Shown: piece after piece, positions 34,587 through 45,800 of the stretch
How positions within the stretch are numbered: position 1 is the stretch's first letter
Layout of the letters: the number at the start of each line of letters is the position of its first letter
Origin: Cyclobacteriaceae bacterium
Lineage (GTDB): Bacteria > Bacteroidota > Bacteroidia > Cytophagales > Cyclobacteriaceae
NCBI GenBank assembly: GCA_028285445.1
Contig: JANQPQ010000056.1
Span: 124,001 to 188,000, forward strand
Length of the DNA: 64,000 nt
Reading direction: 5' to 3'
Notes under the pieces: generated by a model
Database searches by the model: none
What the model was told of the DNA's origin: nothing
Seen by the model: only the letters and a program-made list of their open reading frames with translations
Position numbers and translations under genes: made by a program

Positions 34587-35429
34587 TTACACCTTACCAA
34601 TCACGTAGGGATAGTTCCCAACTTTCCAGTCATTGGCTATGGTTGGCAAATTAACATCTACCCTGGCCTCAAAAATGTTCCTATCTCTCCCTTGCTCAAA
34701 AGCTGCCTTGGTGCCTTGTTTAAAGAAAATAATCAACCCCCCTTCATTGCCAAGGGCATGGAAATTCTCTGATGAGCTTTTGTAAGTGCTCAATCCTGTG
34801 CGGTTTTTGACTCCATTAGCTGTCCTGCTCACCTTGTCAGTCACCAGACCCATTTCACTGAGGTAGAGTATGTCTTTGGCTGAAAATTTGCCATCAGCGG
34901 CGTTATCCATGGTATGGCGGGCTATGTACTCGACCACGTTCCCGGCTGGATCATAGAAAAATACCGAATGAGCATCCCAATGCCGGAAGTGCACAATATT
35001 CGTGCTTTTCATTGCCGGATCATTAAGGCGAGCTTGGGGCTGTATAAACTCACTCCTGGCGGCTTGCCATTGCTCCGCTGCCTTGATTTTGTTTTCGGGG
35101 ATATTGAAAGCAAAATGATAAAAAGGCGATGATCCATCCCTTACTCTCTCAAATGCCAATGTAGATTCTCCAGTTTGAAATCTACAGCTATCCTCTGACT
35201 GTGATATCACCGGAAAGCCCAGCTTCGTACCATAAAACTCCACTAATTGCCCTATCTCGGCATCAGTTTTAAGTGAAATTCCGCTAATATAATTTCCCAG
35301 GTTCTCTGTTTCTGAATGATGCCAAAGCTCCTCCAGAAGTAGATGAGAGCCAATTAGGGCTGAGAAAGAGAAAAGCGATCCGGTTTGTAAAAATTCTCTT
35401 CTGCTCTGTTTGAAGGAGTTATTTCCCAT
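34587..35429 (-). CDS. VOC-superfamily protein with Tat-type signal
   Basis: 280 aa from ATG 35429. The N-terminus (SRREFLQTGSLFSFSALIG) has a twin-arginine motif followed by a hydrophobic stretch, so export by Tat is likely. Two VOC-like halves follow: ISLKTDAEIGQLVEFYGTKLGFPVI-type start (about 50-75) with HAFNIPE-like and HSVFFYDPAGNVVEYIARH (about 160-178), then a less regular C-terminal half (about 190-280). A metal-dependent dioxygenase or lyase is possible; the Tat signal suggests cofactor or metal loading in the cytoplasm. First of a probable three-gene unit. Confidence 0.77.
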   Translation of the reverse strand: MGNNSFKQSRREFLQTGSLFSFSALIGSHLLLEELWHHSETENLGNYISGISLKTDAEIGQLVEFYGTKLGFPVISQSEDSCRFQTGESTLAFERVRDGSSPFYHFAFNIPENKIKAAEQWQAARSEFIQPQARLNDPAMKSTNIVHFRHWDAHSVFFYDPAGNVVEYIARHTMDNAADGKFSAKDILYLSEMGLVTDKVSRTANGVKNRTGLSTYKSSSENFHALGNEGGLIIFFKQGTKAAFEQGRDRNIFEARVDVNLPTIANDWKVGNYPYVIGKV

Positions 35430-35619
35430 TATAGCAAGTGTTTGGTACAATATACAGAATTAGAAAGGCAACAGTAGATGGGTAATGGTAAACGGTTAAT
35501 CCACCTCTCGTAAAATAATCTATTGCCTCTCTGCTCATTTGTGTATTAATTAGCGATGAATCGAACTTCAGAGCATTTCTTCTGAACGTAAACCCTAACT
35601 CAACACTCATAATCAACTT

Positions 35620-38600
35620 ATGAAAGCACCCATCAAACTACTATCGCTGTTTATTCTAATTACGTCACTCTCTTTTGCCCAGGATAAACCCGCCGAGTCA
35701 GATTCAACCAAGACCGAAAAAAAGAAGAACAAGAACCTGCCATTAGAAGCAGGTAGAACTTTTGATTTTGACCTGACTGAAGGCTCATGGATCGCATTGG
35801 ACGTAAGCCCAGACGGCTCGACTATTGTATTCGACTTTCTTGGAGACATTTATACCCTGCCAATTGCTGGCGGAGATGCCACCCAAATCACCAGTGGCTT
35901 TCAATTTGATAGTCAGCCTAGATACAGCCCTGATGGAAAAAGCATTGTTTACATTTCCGATGAATCCGGGGGTGACAATGTGTGGATATACAATTTTGAG
36001 AATGATGAGAAGAAACAAATTACCAAAGGAAATAACAACGCCTACCAGTCACCGGAGTGGTTAAATGACGGCAAATACATTATTGCATCAAAGCAAACCG
36101 GAGGCAATCTTCACAAGCTCTGGATGTATCATGTCGAAGGTGGCTCCGGAACGGCACTGGTAAAAGAACCCAGAAACTTAAGGATGGTAGAAGGTGCAGT
36201 GGGCGCTGATGAAAGGTATATCTGGTATTCGCGCCGTACAGGTTCGTGGCAATACAACGCGTCAATGCCACAGTATCAAATAGCCACCTATGATAGGGAA
36301 ACGGGTAACACAGCCACTCAAGGCTCCCGCTATGGCTCTTCTTTCAGGCCCACCCTATCCAGCGATGGCAAGTGGCTGGTATACGCATCTCGACACGATG
36401 ACCAAACTGGCCTCATCCGCAGAGATTTAAGAACCGGTGATGAAACCTGGCTGGCCTACCCAATTCAACATGACGACCAGGAATCAAGAGCGAGCAGAGA
36501 TCCACTTCCCGGCTTCTCCTTTACCCCTGATAACCAATCAGTAGTAATTTCTTATGGCGGAAAAATCTGGAAGATAAATGTGAATTCAAAGGCAGCAACA
36601 GCAATACCATTCAGGGTAAAAGGAAGTATCGATATGGGCGTGGAACTAGACTTCGACTACCCTATTAGCGACAGCGAAGAATTTGTTGTTACCCAGATAC
36701 GCGATTTATCGCCCTCCCCAAATGGCAAACAATTAGCTTTTACAGCCCTCAGCGAAGTTTATGTGATGGACCTGCCTGATGGTACTCCTAAAAAAGTAAC
36801 TAAGCTTAATGAAACCCAAGCGCAACCGGTTTGGTCTCCTGATGGCCAATGGCTTGCCTTTGTTACCTGGGAAGCTGATGGAGGTAAAGTGTATAAGGTT
36901 CGCCCCAATGGCAGAAACCTGACGCAACTGAATCGCGATGCCGGTGTTTATCAAAGTCCGGTATGGTCTAACGATGGAAGTCGCATTGTATTAATCAAAG
37001 GCCAACCACAGGCTTTTAGAGATGCCTTACGAAGATTTGCCTTCCGAGGCACAAGTGATTTAGTGTGGATATCTTCAGAAGGATCTAATGACAACTTCAT
37101 TGCCTTTGCCAACGGTCGCGGCAACCCCCACTTTGTAAAGGGCTCTGAACGCATCTATCTTTCAGGCGGACAAGGGTTAACTTCAATTCGCTGGGATGGA
37201 ACAGATGAGAAAGCCCATGTGAAAGTTACGGGCAAGAGAACTCCCGGTGCTCAAAATCCTCAAAGAGCATTCTGGATAAAAATGGCTCCAGAAGGTGACC
37301 AGGCGCTGGCACAAATTGGCATGGATCTTTATGTAGTTACAGTGCCGCAAATCAGTAAAGATGCTCCTACCATCTCTGTGGCAGATGCCAGCAAAGCAGC
37401 TTTTCCATCACGACAGCTGACAGACATTGGCGGACAATTCCCAGCCTGGAGTACAGATGCCAATCAAATTCACTGGGCTATTGGCAATGCTCATGTCACC
37501 TACGACCTTTCCCAGGCGAAAGCCTTTGAAGACAGCGTAAAAGCAGCCAAAGAACAAGCAAAAGAAGCTGGTACTGATGCGGAAAAAGATCAAGAGAAAA
37601 AAGAAGAAAAAGCCGAAGATGCAGACAAAGCTAAAGAAGATAAAAAAGACGATGGGAAGAAGAAGAAGTATAAGCCCACAGAACGGCGTATTGAAATTAT
37701 GGCGCCCAGAGATACTCCGGGAGGCGTCATCCTACTGCAGAATGCCCGCATTATAACCATGAAGGATAAGGAGATTATTTCCTCCGGAGACATACTCATC
37801 GAAAACAATCGCATAAAACAAGTTGGTGACAATATTGCAGCCCCTCGCGGGGCAACGGTACTGGACATGAATGGCAAGACCATCATTCCAGGATTTGTTG
37901 ATACTCATTCCCATTTTCGGCATCCTGTAAACCTTCATCGTGGCCAGTTCTGGCCTTATCTCTGCAACCTGGCTTATGGAGTCATAACCACCAGAGATCC
38001 TCAGACTGCGACCACCGATGTACTCACCTACGGAGATCTGGTCACCGCTGGAAAACTGATTGGGCCTAGAATTTACTCCACGGGTCCTGGTATTTTCCGG
38101 GGAGAAATGGTCAAAAGTCAGGAACATGCCAACGACGTCATGAAGCGCTACAGCATGTATTACGATACCAAAACTATCAAAATGTATGGCTCTGGTAACC
38201 GTCAACAACGGCAGTGGCTGATAAAGGCTGCCTATGATCAGAAGATCATGCCTACGACAGAAGGCGGCCTGGACTTCAAAGCCAATCTTCAGCAAGTAAT
38301 AGATGGGTACCCAGGGCACGAGCACTCCTTCCCTATCTTCCCATTATACAAGGATATTATTGACTTAGTGGCCTACTCAAGAACGGTGTACACTCCTACG
38401 CTTCTGGTTGCATACGGTGGACCCTGGGCAGAAAACTATTTCTATGCTACGGAAAACCCTCATGCTGACGAGAGACTTACTCGATTTATGCCGCACCAAA
38501 ATCTTGACATGCGTACCAGGAGACGAAACGCTGGTTGGTTTATGGAAGAGGAGCACGTGTTTGAAGAGCTTTCGCTTTTTGCCAAAGATCTGGTAGAAGC

Positions 38601-38976
38601 CGGTGGTCGAGCCGGTGTTGGTAGTCACGGTCAACTACAAGGACTTGGCTACCACTGGGAGCTTTGGGCAATGCAGGCCGGCGGCATGTCTGAGCATGAT
38701 GCTCTATTAGTGGCCACCATTGTTGGAGCTGAAGGTATTGGATTGGAAAATGACCTTGGATCGATCGAGGCTGGCAAACTAGCCGATCTGGTGATACTCA
38801 ACTCTAACCCCTTGGAGAACATTCGCAATTCAAAAGATATCAGCCATGTGATGATGAATGGTCGTTTGTATGAAGCCAATTCGCTAAACCAGGTTCATCC
38901 TGAACAAAAAGAGCTAGGTACATTTTGGTGGCAAGATTTCGAACCAGGTGACGTACCAGGCGTTGGCAAAAACTAG
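35620..38976 (+). CDS. Secreted propeller-amidohydrolase fusion protein
   Basis: 1118 aa with a signal peptide (about 1-20). Residues about 45-630 carry two runs of PD40/TolB propeller repeats with SPDG turns. A Lys/Glu/Asp-rich linker (about 633-690) leads to an amidohydrolase domain: beta-sandwich start at ILLQNARIITM, metal motif THSH with H763 and H765, a Lys in TIKMYGSG that could be carbamylated, H in PGHEHSF, and the closing LEND-LGSIEAGKLADLVIL. Where most relatives have G-T-D near the end the sequence is GVGSHG, so the catalytic Asp is not obvious. Similar fusions are frequent in Bacteroidota and are taken to be peptidases or amidases acting on unknown substrates. Confidence 0.9.
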   Translation: MKAPIKLLSLFILITSLSFAQDKPAESDSTKTEKKKNKNLPLEAGRTFDFDLTEGSWIALDVSPDGSTIVFDFLGDIYTLPIAGGDATQITSGFQFDSQPRYSPDGKSIVYISDESGGDNVWIYNFENDEKKQITKGNNNAYQSPEWLNDGKYIIASKQTGGNLHKLWMYHVEGGSGTALVKEPRNLRMVEGAVGADERYIWYSRRTGSWQYNASMPQYQIATYDRETGNTATQGSRYGSSFRPTLSSDGKWLVYASRHDDQTGLIRRDLRTGDETWLAYPIQHDDQESRASRDPLPGFSFTPDNQSVVISYGGKIWKINVNSKAATAIPFRVKGSIDMGVELDFDYPISDSEEFVVTQIRDLSPSPNGKQLAFTALSEVYVMDLPDGTPKKVTKLNETQAQPVWSPDGQWLAFVTWEADGGKVYKVRPNGRNLTQLNRDAGVYQSPVWSNDGSRIVLIKGQPQAFRDALRRFAFRGTSDLVWISSEGSNDNFIAFANGRGNPHFVKGSERIYLSGGQGLTSIRWDGTDEKAHVKVTGKRTPGAQNPQRAFWIKMAPEGDQALAQIGMDLYVVTVPQISKDAPTISVADASKAAFPSRQLTDIGGQFPAWSTDANQIHWAIGNAHVTYDLSQAKAFEDSVKAAKEQAKEAGTDAEKDQEKKEEKAEDADKAKEDKKDDGKKKKYKPTERRIEIMAPRDTPGGVILLQNARIITMKDKEIISSGDILIENNRIKQVGDNIAAPRGATVLDMNGKTIIPGFVDTHSHFRHPVNLHRGQFWPYLCNLAYGVITTRDPQTATTDVLTYGDLVTAGKLIGPRIYSTGPGIFRGEMVKSQEHANDVMKRYSMYYDTKTIKMYGSGNRQQRQWLIKAAYDQKIMPTTEGGLDFKANLQQVIDGYPGHEHSFPIFPLYKDIIDLVAYSRTVYTPTLLVAYGGPWAENYFYATENPHADERLTRFMPHQNLDMRTRRRNAGWFMEEEHVFEELSLFAKDLVEAGGRAGVGSHGQLQGLGYHWELWAMQAGGMSEHDALLVATIVGAEGIGLENDLGSIEAGKLADLVILNSNPLENIRNSKDISHVMMNGRLYEANSLNQVHPEQKELGTFWWQDFEPGDVPGVGKN

Positions 38977-39075
38977 GTAGACACTAAATCCCCAATCGGG
39001 TGAAAGTCAACGGAATTCGCTAAATTGTAAGGTTAGCTCGAGGAGCTATTACCAAAACAATAACTAGACCCTACT

Positions 39076-42000
39076 ATGAATTTCACCACCACCGTGAAAC
39101 GGCAGCGTTCGCTGCTTTTCCTAGTTCTTGTTATATGTCTTAGTTATAGTCAGGCATCAGCCCAGTTAAATCTTGTTAGCCTAAACCCGGCTGCCAATGC
39201 AAATGGCGTAGCAAGAGATGCAGACATCGTGATGACCTTTGACTCGGATGTGGACGCCGGAACTTTAAGTGCAGCGAACATTGCCATCCGAGGTGAGCAA
39301 ACAGGAAGACTAAATGGGGTTTTTTCAGGAGGTGGCACAACAACGATCACTTTCAACCCAGACGCAGATTTCAAACCCGGTGAAATAATTCGTATTACTC
39401 TAAGCACAGGCCTTATGAATACGCTGGGGTCTCCGTTGGCAGAATCTGTCAATTACCGGTTTATAGCAGGCGCCACTGCGGCCCCGAATATGCCTGCCTT
39501 TCTTGGGGAACAACCTCCATTCACCACTAGTGCCAATTTCGCCAATAAGATTCATGCTGTTGACGTTGACGGGGATGGGGACATAGATGCCGCAGCACCA
39601 GGTGGCAACAACGATATACTCTGGTATGAGAACGACGGGAGCTTAAACTTCAATGAGCACAGCATCACTTCTACTAGCACTTTCCTAACGGGTTTCATCC
39701 CTGTAGACCTGGATGACGATGGTAATATGGACTTCGTCGCGGGGTCTGCTGACTTCCTGGCCTGGTATCAAAATGATGGCAGCCAAAATTTTGCAGAAAG
39801 CACCCTTAGTACCACTGTAGGCTCCATGGCCAATCTTTATGTGGTGGATATGAATGGCGATACTCATATGGACATTGTGACCATTGCATTCATAACTGGC
39901 TCAACCGGGACGCGCAAAATAGCCTGGTATGAAAATGACGGTTCGCAAAACTTTACTGAACATGTAATTACTACTGCAAACGGCTCGGCAGCCTACCCAA
40001 TTGATATGGAGGGTGATGGTGATATAGATCTCGTAGTCGTCCATCGCAATTACGCATTGAACAATATGGAAGACAGGCTAGCATGGTATGAGAATGATGG
40101 CAGTGAAAACTTTACTGAGCACGTAATTGAAGGTGTAAACCGCATCCGTGCTGATGTTCATGCAGCAGATATTGATGATGATGGAGACGTCGACATTCTT
40201 GAAGGCGGTGCCCTCGATTATGCCGCCTGGTACGAAAACGATGGTAATCAGAACTTCACTGTCCATCAACTATCTACACTTATTGACCAAACTACAAGTG
40301 TACACATCACCGATCTAGACGGGGATGGAGATCAGGATTTTGTACTTACTGAAGAACTAATCGACGCAGTCGTTTTCCACATGAACGATGGTAGTGAGAA
40401 TTTCACACCTATCATCATTACTGATTGCGCTAACCTGGTTCGGGGCTTCACTGCTGCCGATTTAGATGGTGATGGCGATCTTGATGGTTTAAGCGCATCA
40501 GCTTTTGATGACAAACTTACGTGGTATCGCAATGCACCATTTGTGTCATTCGATGTGGTTAGTACCAACCCTATCGCTCAATCACGAAATGCGGCTGTGG
40601 ATACTGACATCGTTCTGGAAATGAATCAGAATATTGCCAGCTTCTCCGTTCAGGATTTTTACGTTACTGTGACCAGTGAAACCCGGGGAGAGATTAGCGG
40701 AACCCTGTCAGCAAGTGGGTCTACCCTCACTTTCGATCCTGACAACGATTTGGTGCCGGGTGAGATCATACGCATGACGGTGTTCCGGAAGATTCTCTCA
40801 GAAAGTGGTGCTCAATTTAACAATGGCGGTTATAGTCTAGAGTTTACTGTTGCAACTAATGCGGCACCATCCACTCCTCCATTCTTCCTAGAGCAAGTAA
40901 TTCTAGATAATACCTCCACTGGAGAAATTGTCTACGTAGCAGCTGCTGATGTAGACAGTGATGGTAATATGGACTTAGTTACGATTAGTGATGGCACGGG
41001 CGCAGAAGTTGCCTGGCATCAAAATGATGGGGCAGGGAATTTCACTTCAAACCAAATTTTTGCCCCCACTACCGGGGCCACCAGCGTAGCAGCTCAGGAT
41101 GTTAATGGTGATGGAGACATTGACGTAATCGTTACTTACGGGGGAATACTTGAGCTATATGAAAATGATGGCAGCCAAAACTTCAATGTTTCCGGTTTTC
41201 CCCTTGACAATACGGGGGTGGGCGAAGGCTACAATGAGGTAATGTTTGTTGATGTAAATAACGACGGGCGGATGGATTGGCTTACAGCCATTGGCTATGA
41301 TCAGGGTACTCCCACAAGTCAGGTGTCTTTCTATGAAGTCGAGGTGGAGGGTTTTGGTGAAACCCAGATTGCCTCCACTCTGCAAATTCCCAATGGTATC
41401 TATGGAGCTGATATTGACCGAGATGGTGATATCGACATGCTATCCTGGTCTGCTACAGATCCAACAATTGGTTGGTACGAAAACAATGGATTTGGAATAT
41501 TTACTGAGAGCCTTATTACCTCCAGTCTTACACCCCCCATGCTCCAGGTATTTCCGGCAGACCTTAATGGCGATGGAGCAATTGATTTTGTCGCCTGCAC
41601 GGCAGACGGCTTAGCCTGGTACATAAATGACGGATCCCAGAATTTTACTGAGCAGATAATCGATAATACTACTATTGGCATTACCGATGTCTATGCTGCT
41701 GATGTCGATGGCGACGGAGATAACGATATAATTGGAGTTGGTCAGGATCTTGGTACAGGTGAAAACTTTGTTTTTCTATTCGAAAATGATGGGACTGGAA
41801 CATTTACCGAGAATAGATACCGCACCACCTCTACAGATCTTTCTAATACCTACGTTGTGGATATGGATGGAGACGGTGATCTGGATATTCTTGCCGCAAG
41901 CCGAGCTGGTACCAAGGCCATGTGGTTTGAAAATACCATTGCACCTACCCTCACCTTAACACTGCAACCACTGGACGCCACTATATGCGTGGGTGTAAAT

Positions 42001-42780
42001 GCATCTTTTACTGTAGAAGCTGGCGGAGACTCTGGCCTTACCTACCAATGGCAAGAGGACAGCGGGTCAGGCTTTGTAAACCTTACAGACGGAGGTATCT
42101 ATAGTAATACCACAGCCGCCACGCTGGATATTATCGGAGTAACCACTGGTTTGGAAGGTTATCAATACCGTTGTCAAGTTACCGGTTTCAATGCCCCGCT
42201 TGCAACTAGTAACCCGGCCACACTGACGGTTGACGATATACCTACTATCACCACGCAGCCCCAATCCCTAAGCGCTAATGTGGGTGACAACGTTAGTTTC
42301 ACTCTTGGAGCCACCAGCAACCTGCCATTGAGTTATATCTGGGAAAAAGATAACATACCCATCTCTGGTGCAACCACAGCAACCTATTCCATCAGTTCAG
42401 TTACGTTGGCCGACGCTGGCGATTATGTGGGCTTTGCTGTGAATAACTGCGGAAATGTAACGTCTTCGGCAGCAACACTAACTGTGCAGGATGGAGGTGG
42501 AGTTATTGTTTATAATGCCGTCTCCCCCAATGGCGACAACCAACATGATTTCCTCGAAATCACAAATATCCACCAATACCCTTCCAATAAGGTACAAATA
42601 TTCAACCGCTGGGGCGATCTCGTTTACGAAGTCAATGGCTACGATAATAACAATGTTACTTTTACTGGTACAGCCAATAAAGGCTTAAAAGGTGATCTGC
42701 CTGCCGGAACTTACTACTATAGTATCAATCTTAATGATGGATCTAGTCGACTCACTGGATACCTTGTTTTGAGTAGATAA
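39076..42780 (+). CDS. T9SS-exported FG-GAP/VCBS repeat protein (CHU_C type), copy 1
   Basis: 1234 aa. Signal peptide ends at SASA (about 29). Then: a Big_5-type Ig domain (about 31-130) with the GxxSGGGTTTITFNP turn; about six FG-GAP/VCBS repeats (150-490) each with a DxDGDGDxD calcium loop followed by WYENDGSxNFTEH; a second Big_5 domain (about 495-595); five to six more repeats (600-955); two Ig-like domains (about 960-1135); and a C-terminal gliding-motility/CHU_C domain (AVSPNGDNQHDFLEI, FNRWGD, YYYSINL, GYLVLSR). A probable calcium-binding surface or secreted adhesin exported by T9SS. Tandem paralogue of the gene at 42821. Confidence 0.92.
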   Translation: MNFTTTVKRQRSLLFLVLVICLSYSQASAQLNLVSLNPAANANGVARDADIVMTFDSDVDAGTLSAANIAIRGEQTGRLNGVFSGGGTTTITFNPDADFKPGEIIRITLSTGLMNTLGSPLAESVNYRFIAGATAAPNMPAFLGEQPPFTTSANFANKIHAVDVDGDGDIDAAAPGGNNDILWYENDGSLNFNEHSITSTSTFLTGFIPVDLDDDGNMDFVAGSADFLAWYQNDGSQNFAESTLSTTVGSMANLYVVDMNGDTHMDIVTIAFITGSTGTRKIAWYENDGSQNFTEHVITTANGSAAYPIDMEGDGDIDLVVVHRNYALNNMEDRLAWYENDGSENFTEHVIEGVNRIRADVHAADIDDDGDVDILEGGALDYAAWYENDGNQNFTVHQLSTLIDQTTSVHITDLDGDGDQDFVLTEELIDAVVFHMNDGSENFTPIIITDCANLVRGFTAADLDGDGDLDGLSASAFDDKLTWYRNAPFVSFDVVSTNPIAQSRNAAVDTDIVLEMNQNIASFSVQDFYVTVTSETRGEISGTLSASGSTLTFDPDNDLVPGEIIRMTVFRKILSESGAQFNNGGYSLEFTVATNAAPSTPPFFLEQVILDNTSTGEIVYVAAADVDSDGNMDLVTISDGTGAEVAWHQNDGAGNFTSNQIFAPTTGATSVAAQDVNGDGDIDVIVTYGGILELYENDGSQNFNVSGFPLDNTGVGEGYNEVMFVDVNNDGRMDWLTAIGYDQGTPTSQVSFYEVEVEGFGETQIASTLQIPNGIYGADIDRDGDIDMLSWSATDPTIGWYENNGFGIFTESLITSSLTPPMLQVFPADLNGDGAIDFVACTADGLAWYINDGSQNFTEQIIDNTTIGITDVYAADVDGDGDNDIIGVGQDLGTGENFVFLFENDGTGTFTENRYRTTSTDLSNTYVVDMDGDGDLDILAASRAGTKAMWFENTIAPTLTLTLQPLDATICVGVNASFTVEAGGDSGLTYQWQEDSGSGFVNLTDGGIYSNTTAATLDIIGVTTGLEGYQYRCQVTGFNAPLATSNPATLTVDDIPTITTQPQSLSANVGDNVSFTLGATSNLPLSYIWEKDNIPISGATTATYSISSVTLADAGDYVGFAVNNCGNVTSSAATLTVQDGGGVIVYNAVSPNGDNQHDFLEITNIHQYPSNKVQIFNRWGDLVYEVNGYDNNNVTFTGTANKGLKGDLPAGTYYYSINLNDGSSRLTGYLVLSR

Positions 42781-42820
42781 TAATTATGAATCAACCCTTC
42801 ACTAATTTCTAACTAAGCCC

Positions 42821-45800
42821 ATGATCTCTCGGATTCTGAACCTAACTAGCAAAATTCTATGTCTGATCTCCATAATGGCAACGGTTACGCCAGCCATGGC
42901 GCAGATGAACATCACCGGCATTGTTCCGCCTCAACACGGAGCCCACGTCGCCTTGGATGCCGACATTAGTATTACCTTCGACCAACCCATTGATGGTGCA
43001 ACTTTAGGTGCTACCACCCTCATTGTGAGAGGAAGCCAGACCGGAGTGCTGTCCGGGGCCTATAGCGGAGGTGGAACGAACACCATCACATTCAACCCCG
43101 ACAACGACTTTAAACCTGGCGAGAAGATCACAGTGACAGTGAATACCGGTTTACTCAGTATTACCGCAATACCGCTTGCCAGAGGTAATTCTTATCAGTT
43201 CCTGACAGCAACTGGAGTTCCGCTACAAACACCAGCTCAATTCACTAAACACACCGTTCGGTACCGAAACGCAAGTTCCAAAGAGGTAATCTCTTTAGAT
43301 ATGGATAGGGACGGTGATCTTGATATAATAGTTAGAGATGAAGGCGGATTCCATGGCGAAGTAATTTGGATGGAAAATGTTGGTACGCTCGAATTCTGCA
43401 TACGCCGAATAAGTGAGGGCGAATACATCCAAATAGCAGATCTTAATGGAGACGGGTTCTTCGATATGATCAGCCCAACAGGATCATTTGCTACCAACCT
43501 CGATATGTTTCTTAATGACGGAGATAATACCAATTTTACACAGTCCACCATCACTGGTCAGGATACCTGGATGGCCTTCGTGGCTGATATGGACAGTGAC
43601 GGAGATATAGATGTGCTTGGGGCGCACCTTGTACCCAATGAGATAGAATGGTATATCAACGACGGCTCTGCCAATTTTACTAATGGGGGAATCATATCAA
43701 GTACATTCACTGGCGGCTCTGACTCCTTCTTCGATTTCGCGGATGTAAACGATGATGGTGCACTTGACATATTAGCGTATTTGGATAATGACAATAGATT
43801 AGTTTGGTTTGAGAATGATGGCAGCCAGAATTACACTGAGCAGCTTATCACTAACACTACCACCAACCACCAAATCTCTTCTGTTGACCTGGATGAGGAT
43901 GGAGACCTGGACATTCTTACAGCTTCAACTCAGCAACCTGAGATCTCATGGTGGGAAAATGATGGCTCCGAGAATTTTACTGAACGCACTATCCCCAACA
44001 CTGGCAACAACAACAACCTGAGTCAGCTAAAGGCTTTGGACATCGATGGTGATAATGACCTCGATTTGGTATCTGCAGTGTATTGGTACGAAAACAATGG
44101 GTCGGAGTCGTTTACTGAACGTCTCATAAGTGACGGATTGGTAATTATTCCTGGCGCCATTAACCCCTTTGCTACCAGTATAGGATTTGGTGATATGGAT
44201 GGAGATGGAGACATGGACCTACTTTCAACAGAAAGCAATGAAATAGCCTGGCTTGAAAATCATATTAACATGAATGTGACAGCCACCTCTCCTGCCAATG
44301 CCAGTCATACTGTGGCATTAGATGCTAATATCACAGTTACATTCGACCAACCTATCGATGCATCCACAGCCCCGCTGCACTTCCGCGTCTTCAGCCCACT
44401 ACAAGGTGAACTATCAGGCACCTTTAGTGGTGACGGAACCAACACCCTGATCTTTAACCCTGACAACGATTTTCTACCAGGTGATAGAATCGAAGTTTCA
44501 GTAACCAAAAACCTGGAAAGCACAGGCAGTCACATACTTCCTAAACATTACGGATTCAGGTTTAGCACCGTAACAACACCGGTTCTCGCCCCAACCTTTT
44601 CGGATATTCCAGTCCATACACACTCTAGCGCCTTACTTGGCATAGACATCGCTGATATGGATCAAGATGGCGACCTTGATCTGCTGTCGAATTCCCTCAC
44701 AGAGCTTTTTTGGCACGAAAACGATGGGGCCGGAAACTTTACTACCAACCCTGTTTCAATTTCAACAACCGTAGCTAGCAATGTTACTGCGGCCGATATA
44801 AATAATGACGGGCACATGGATATAGTACTAGCTGATGGCAATACAGCCAATCTGTACTATATCAATGACGGCAGTCAGAACTTCGCAGAAACTCCTATTA
44901 GCACAATAGGTATCGCTGAGTTCTTTAGTGACATTAATAATGATGGCTCAATAGACCTGGTAAGGAGAAGTCTAATCGGCTATGCCGTGCAGAGTTGCGG
45001 CGAGTTTCGGGATGTCCCGGTTATGTCTACCCACGACACCAGAAGAACGGCGGTGGGCGACTTAAACGGTGACGGCAATACGGATTTAGCGGGGGTATAC
45101 CTGACATCATCTTATTACTACCTGCAAGATGGTCATGGAAATTTCACCGAGGTGGAATTCAGTTCTGGTAATAACTACAGTGTGCAATTTGGAGATATCG
45201 ATTTAGATGGAGACTTCGATATGATAGTGGTAGAAACTAGCTCCCGACTTGTTTGGTATGAAAATCGACTATTAGAGGCCAGTCAGGATTTTGCAGCTCC
45301 ACTGGAAATTGGAGTATTTAATCAGGACCCAAGGGACGTAATCGTTTCTGATTTTGACGGCGACGGTGATTTAGATGCGGCTGCTGTTGCACGGCTTGGA
45401 GATGAAGTGGCCTGGTTTGAAAATAGGCTTAATGAAGCCACTACTGATTTTGCTCCAGCAGTAGTATTACCTGGAACTATCGATGGGCCAATTAAGGTAA
45501 GGGCTGCTGATTTGGATGGAGACGGCGATATGGATATGGTAGCAATTGGTGAATTTGGTCAGGAGTTAAATTGGTATCAAAATGCTCCCGGTGCAGCGGC
45601 CACACTCACCTTCACTCTGCAACCTCAAGATGCTTCAGTCTGTGATGGGGGCAGTACCAACTTTAGTGCCGATGCTGCCGGAGACTCCGGCCTAACTTAT
45701 CAGTGGCAGGAAGACAGTGGTTCTGGGTTTGTGAACTTATCTGATGGTGGCATCTACGGCAACACTACTACCGCAACACTAGATATCACCGGAGCAACTG

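Noticed and set aside
37732-38325. 197-codon ORF on the minus strand
   Set aside because: Shadow of the amidohydrolase domain on the opposite strand, with no recognisable protein features.
39034-39048. TAGCTC/GAGCTA inverted repeat upstream of the first adhesin gene
   Set aside because: Six-base stem with 3-base loop, no link to a regulator; could be chance.
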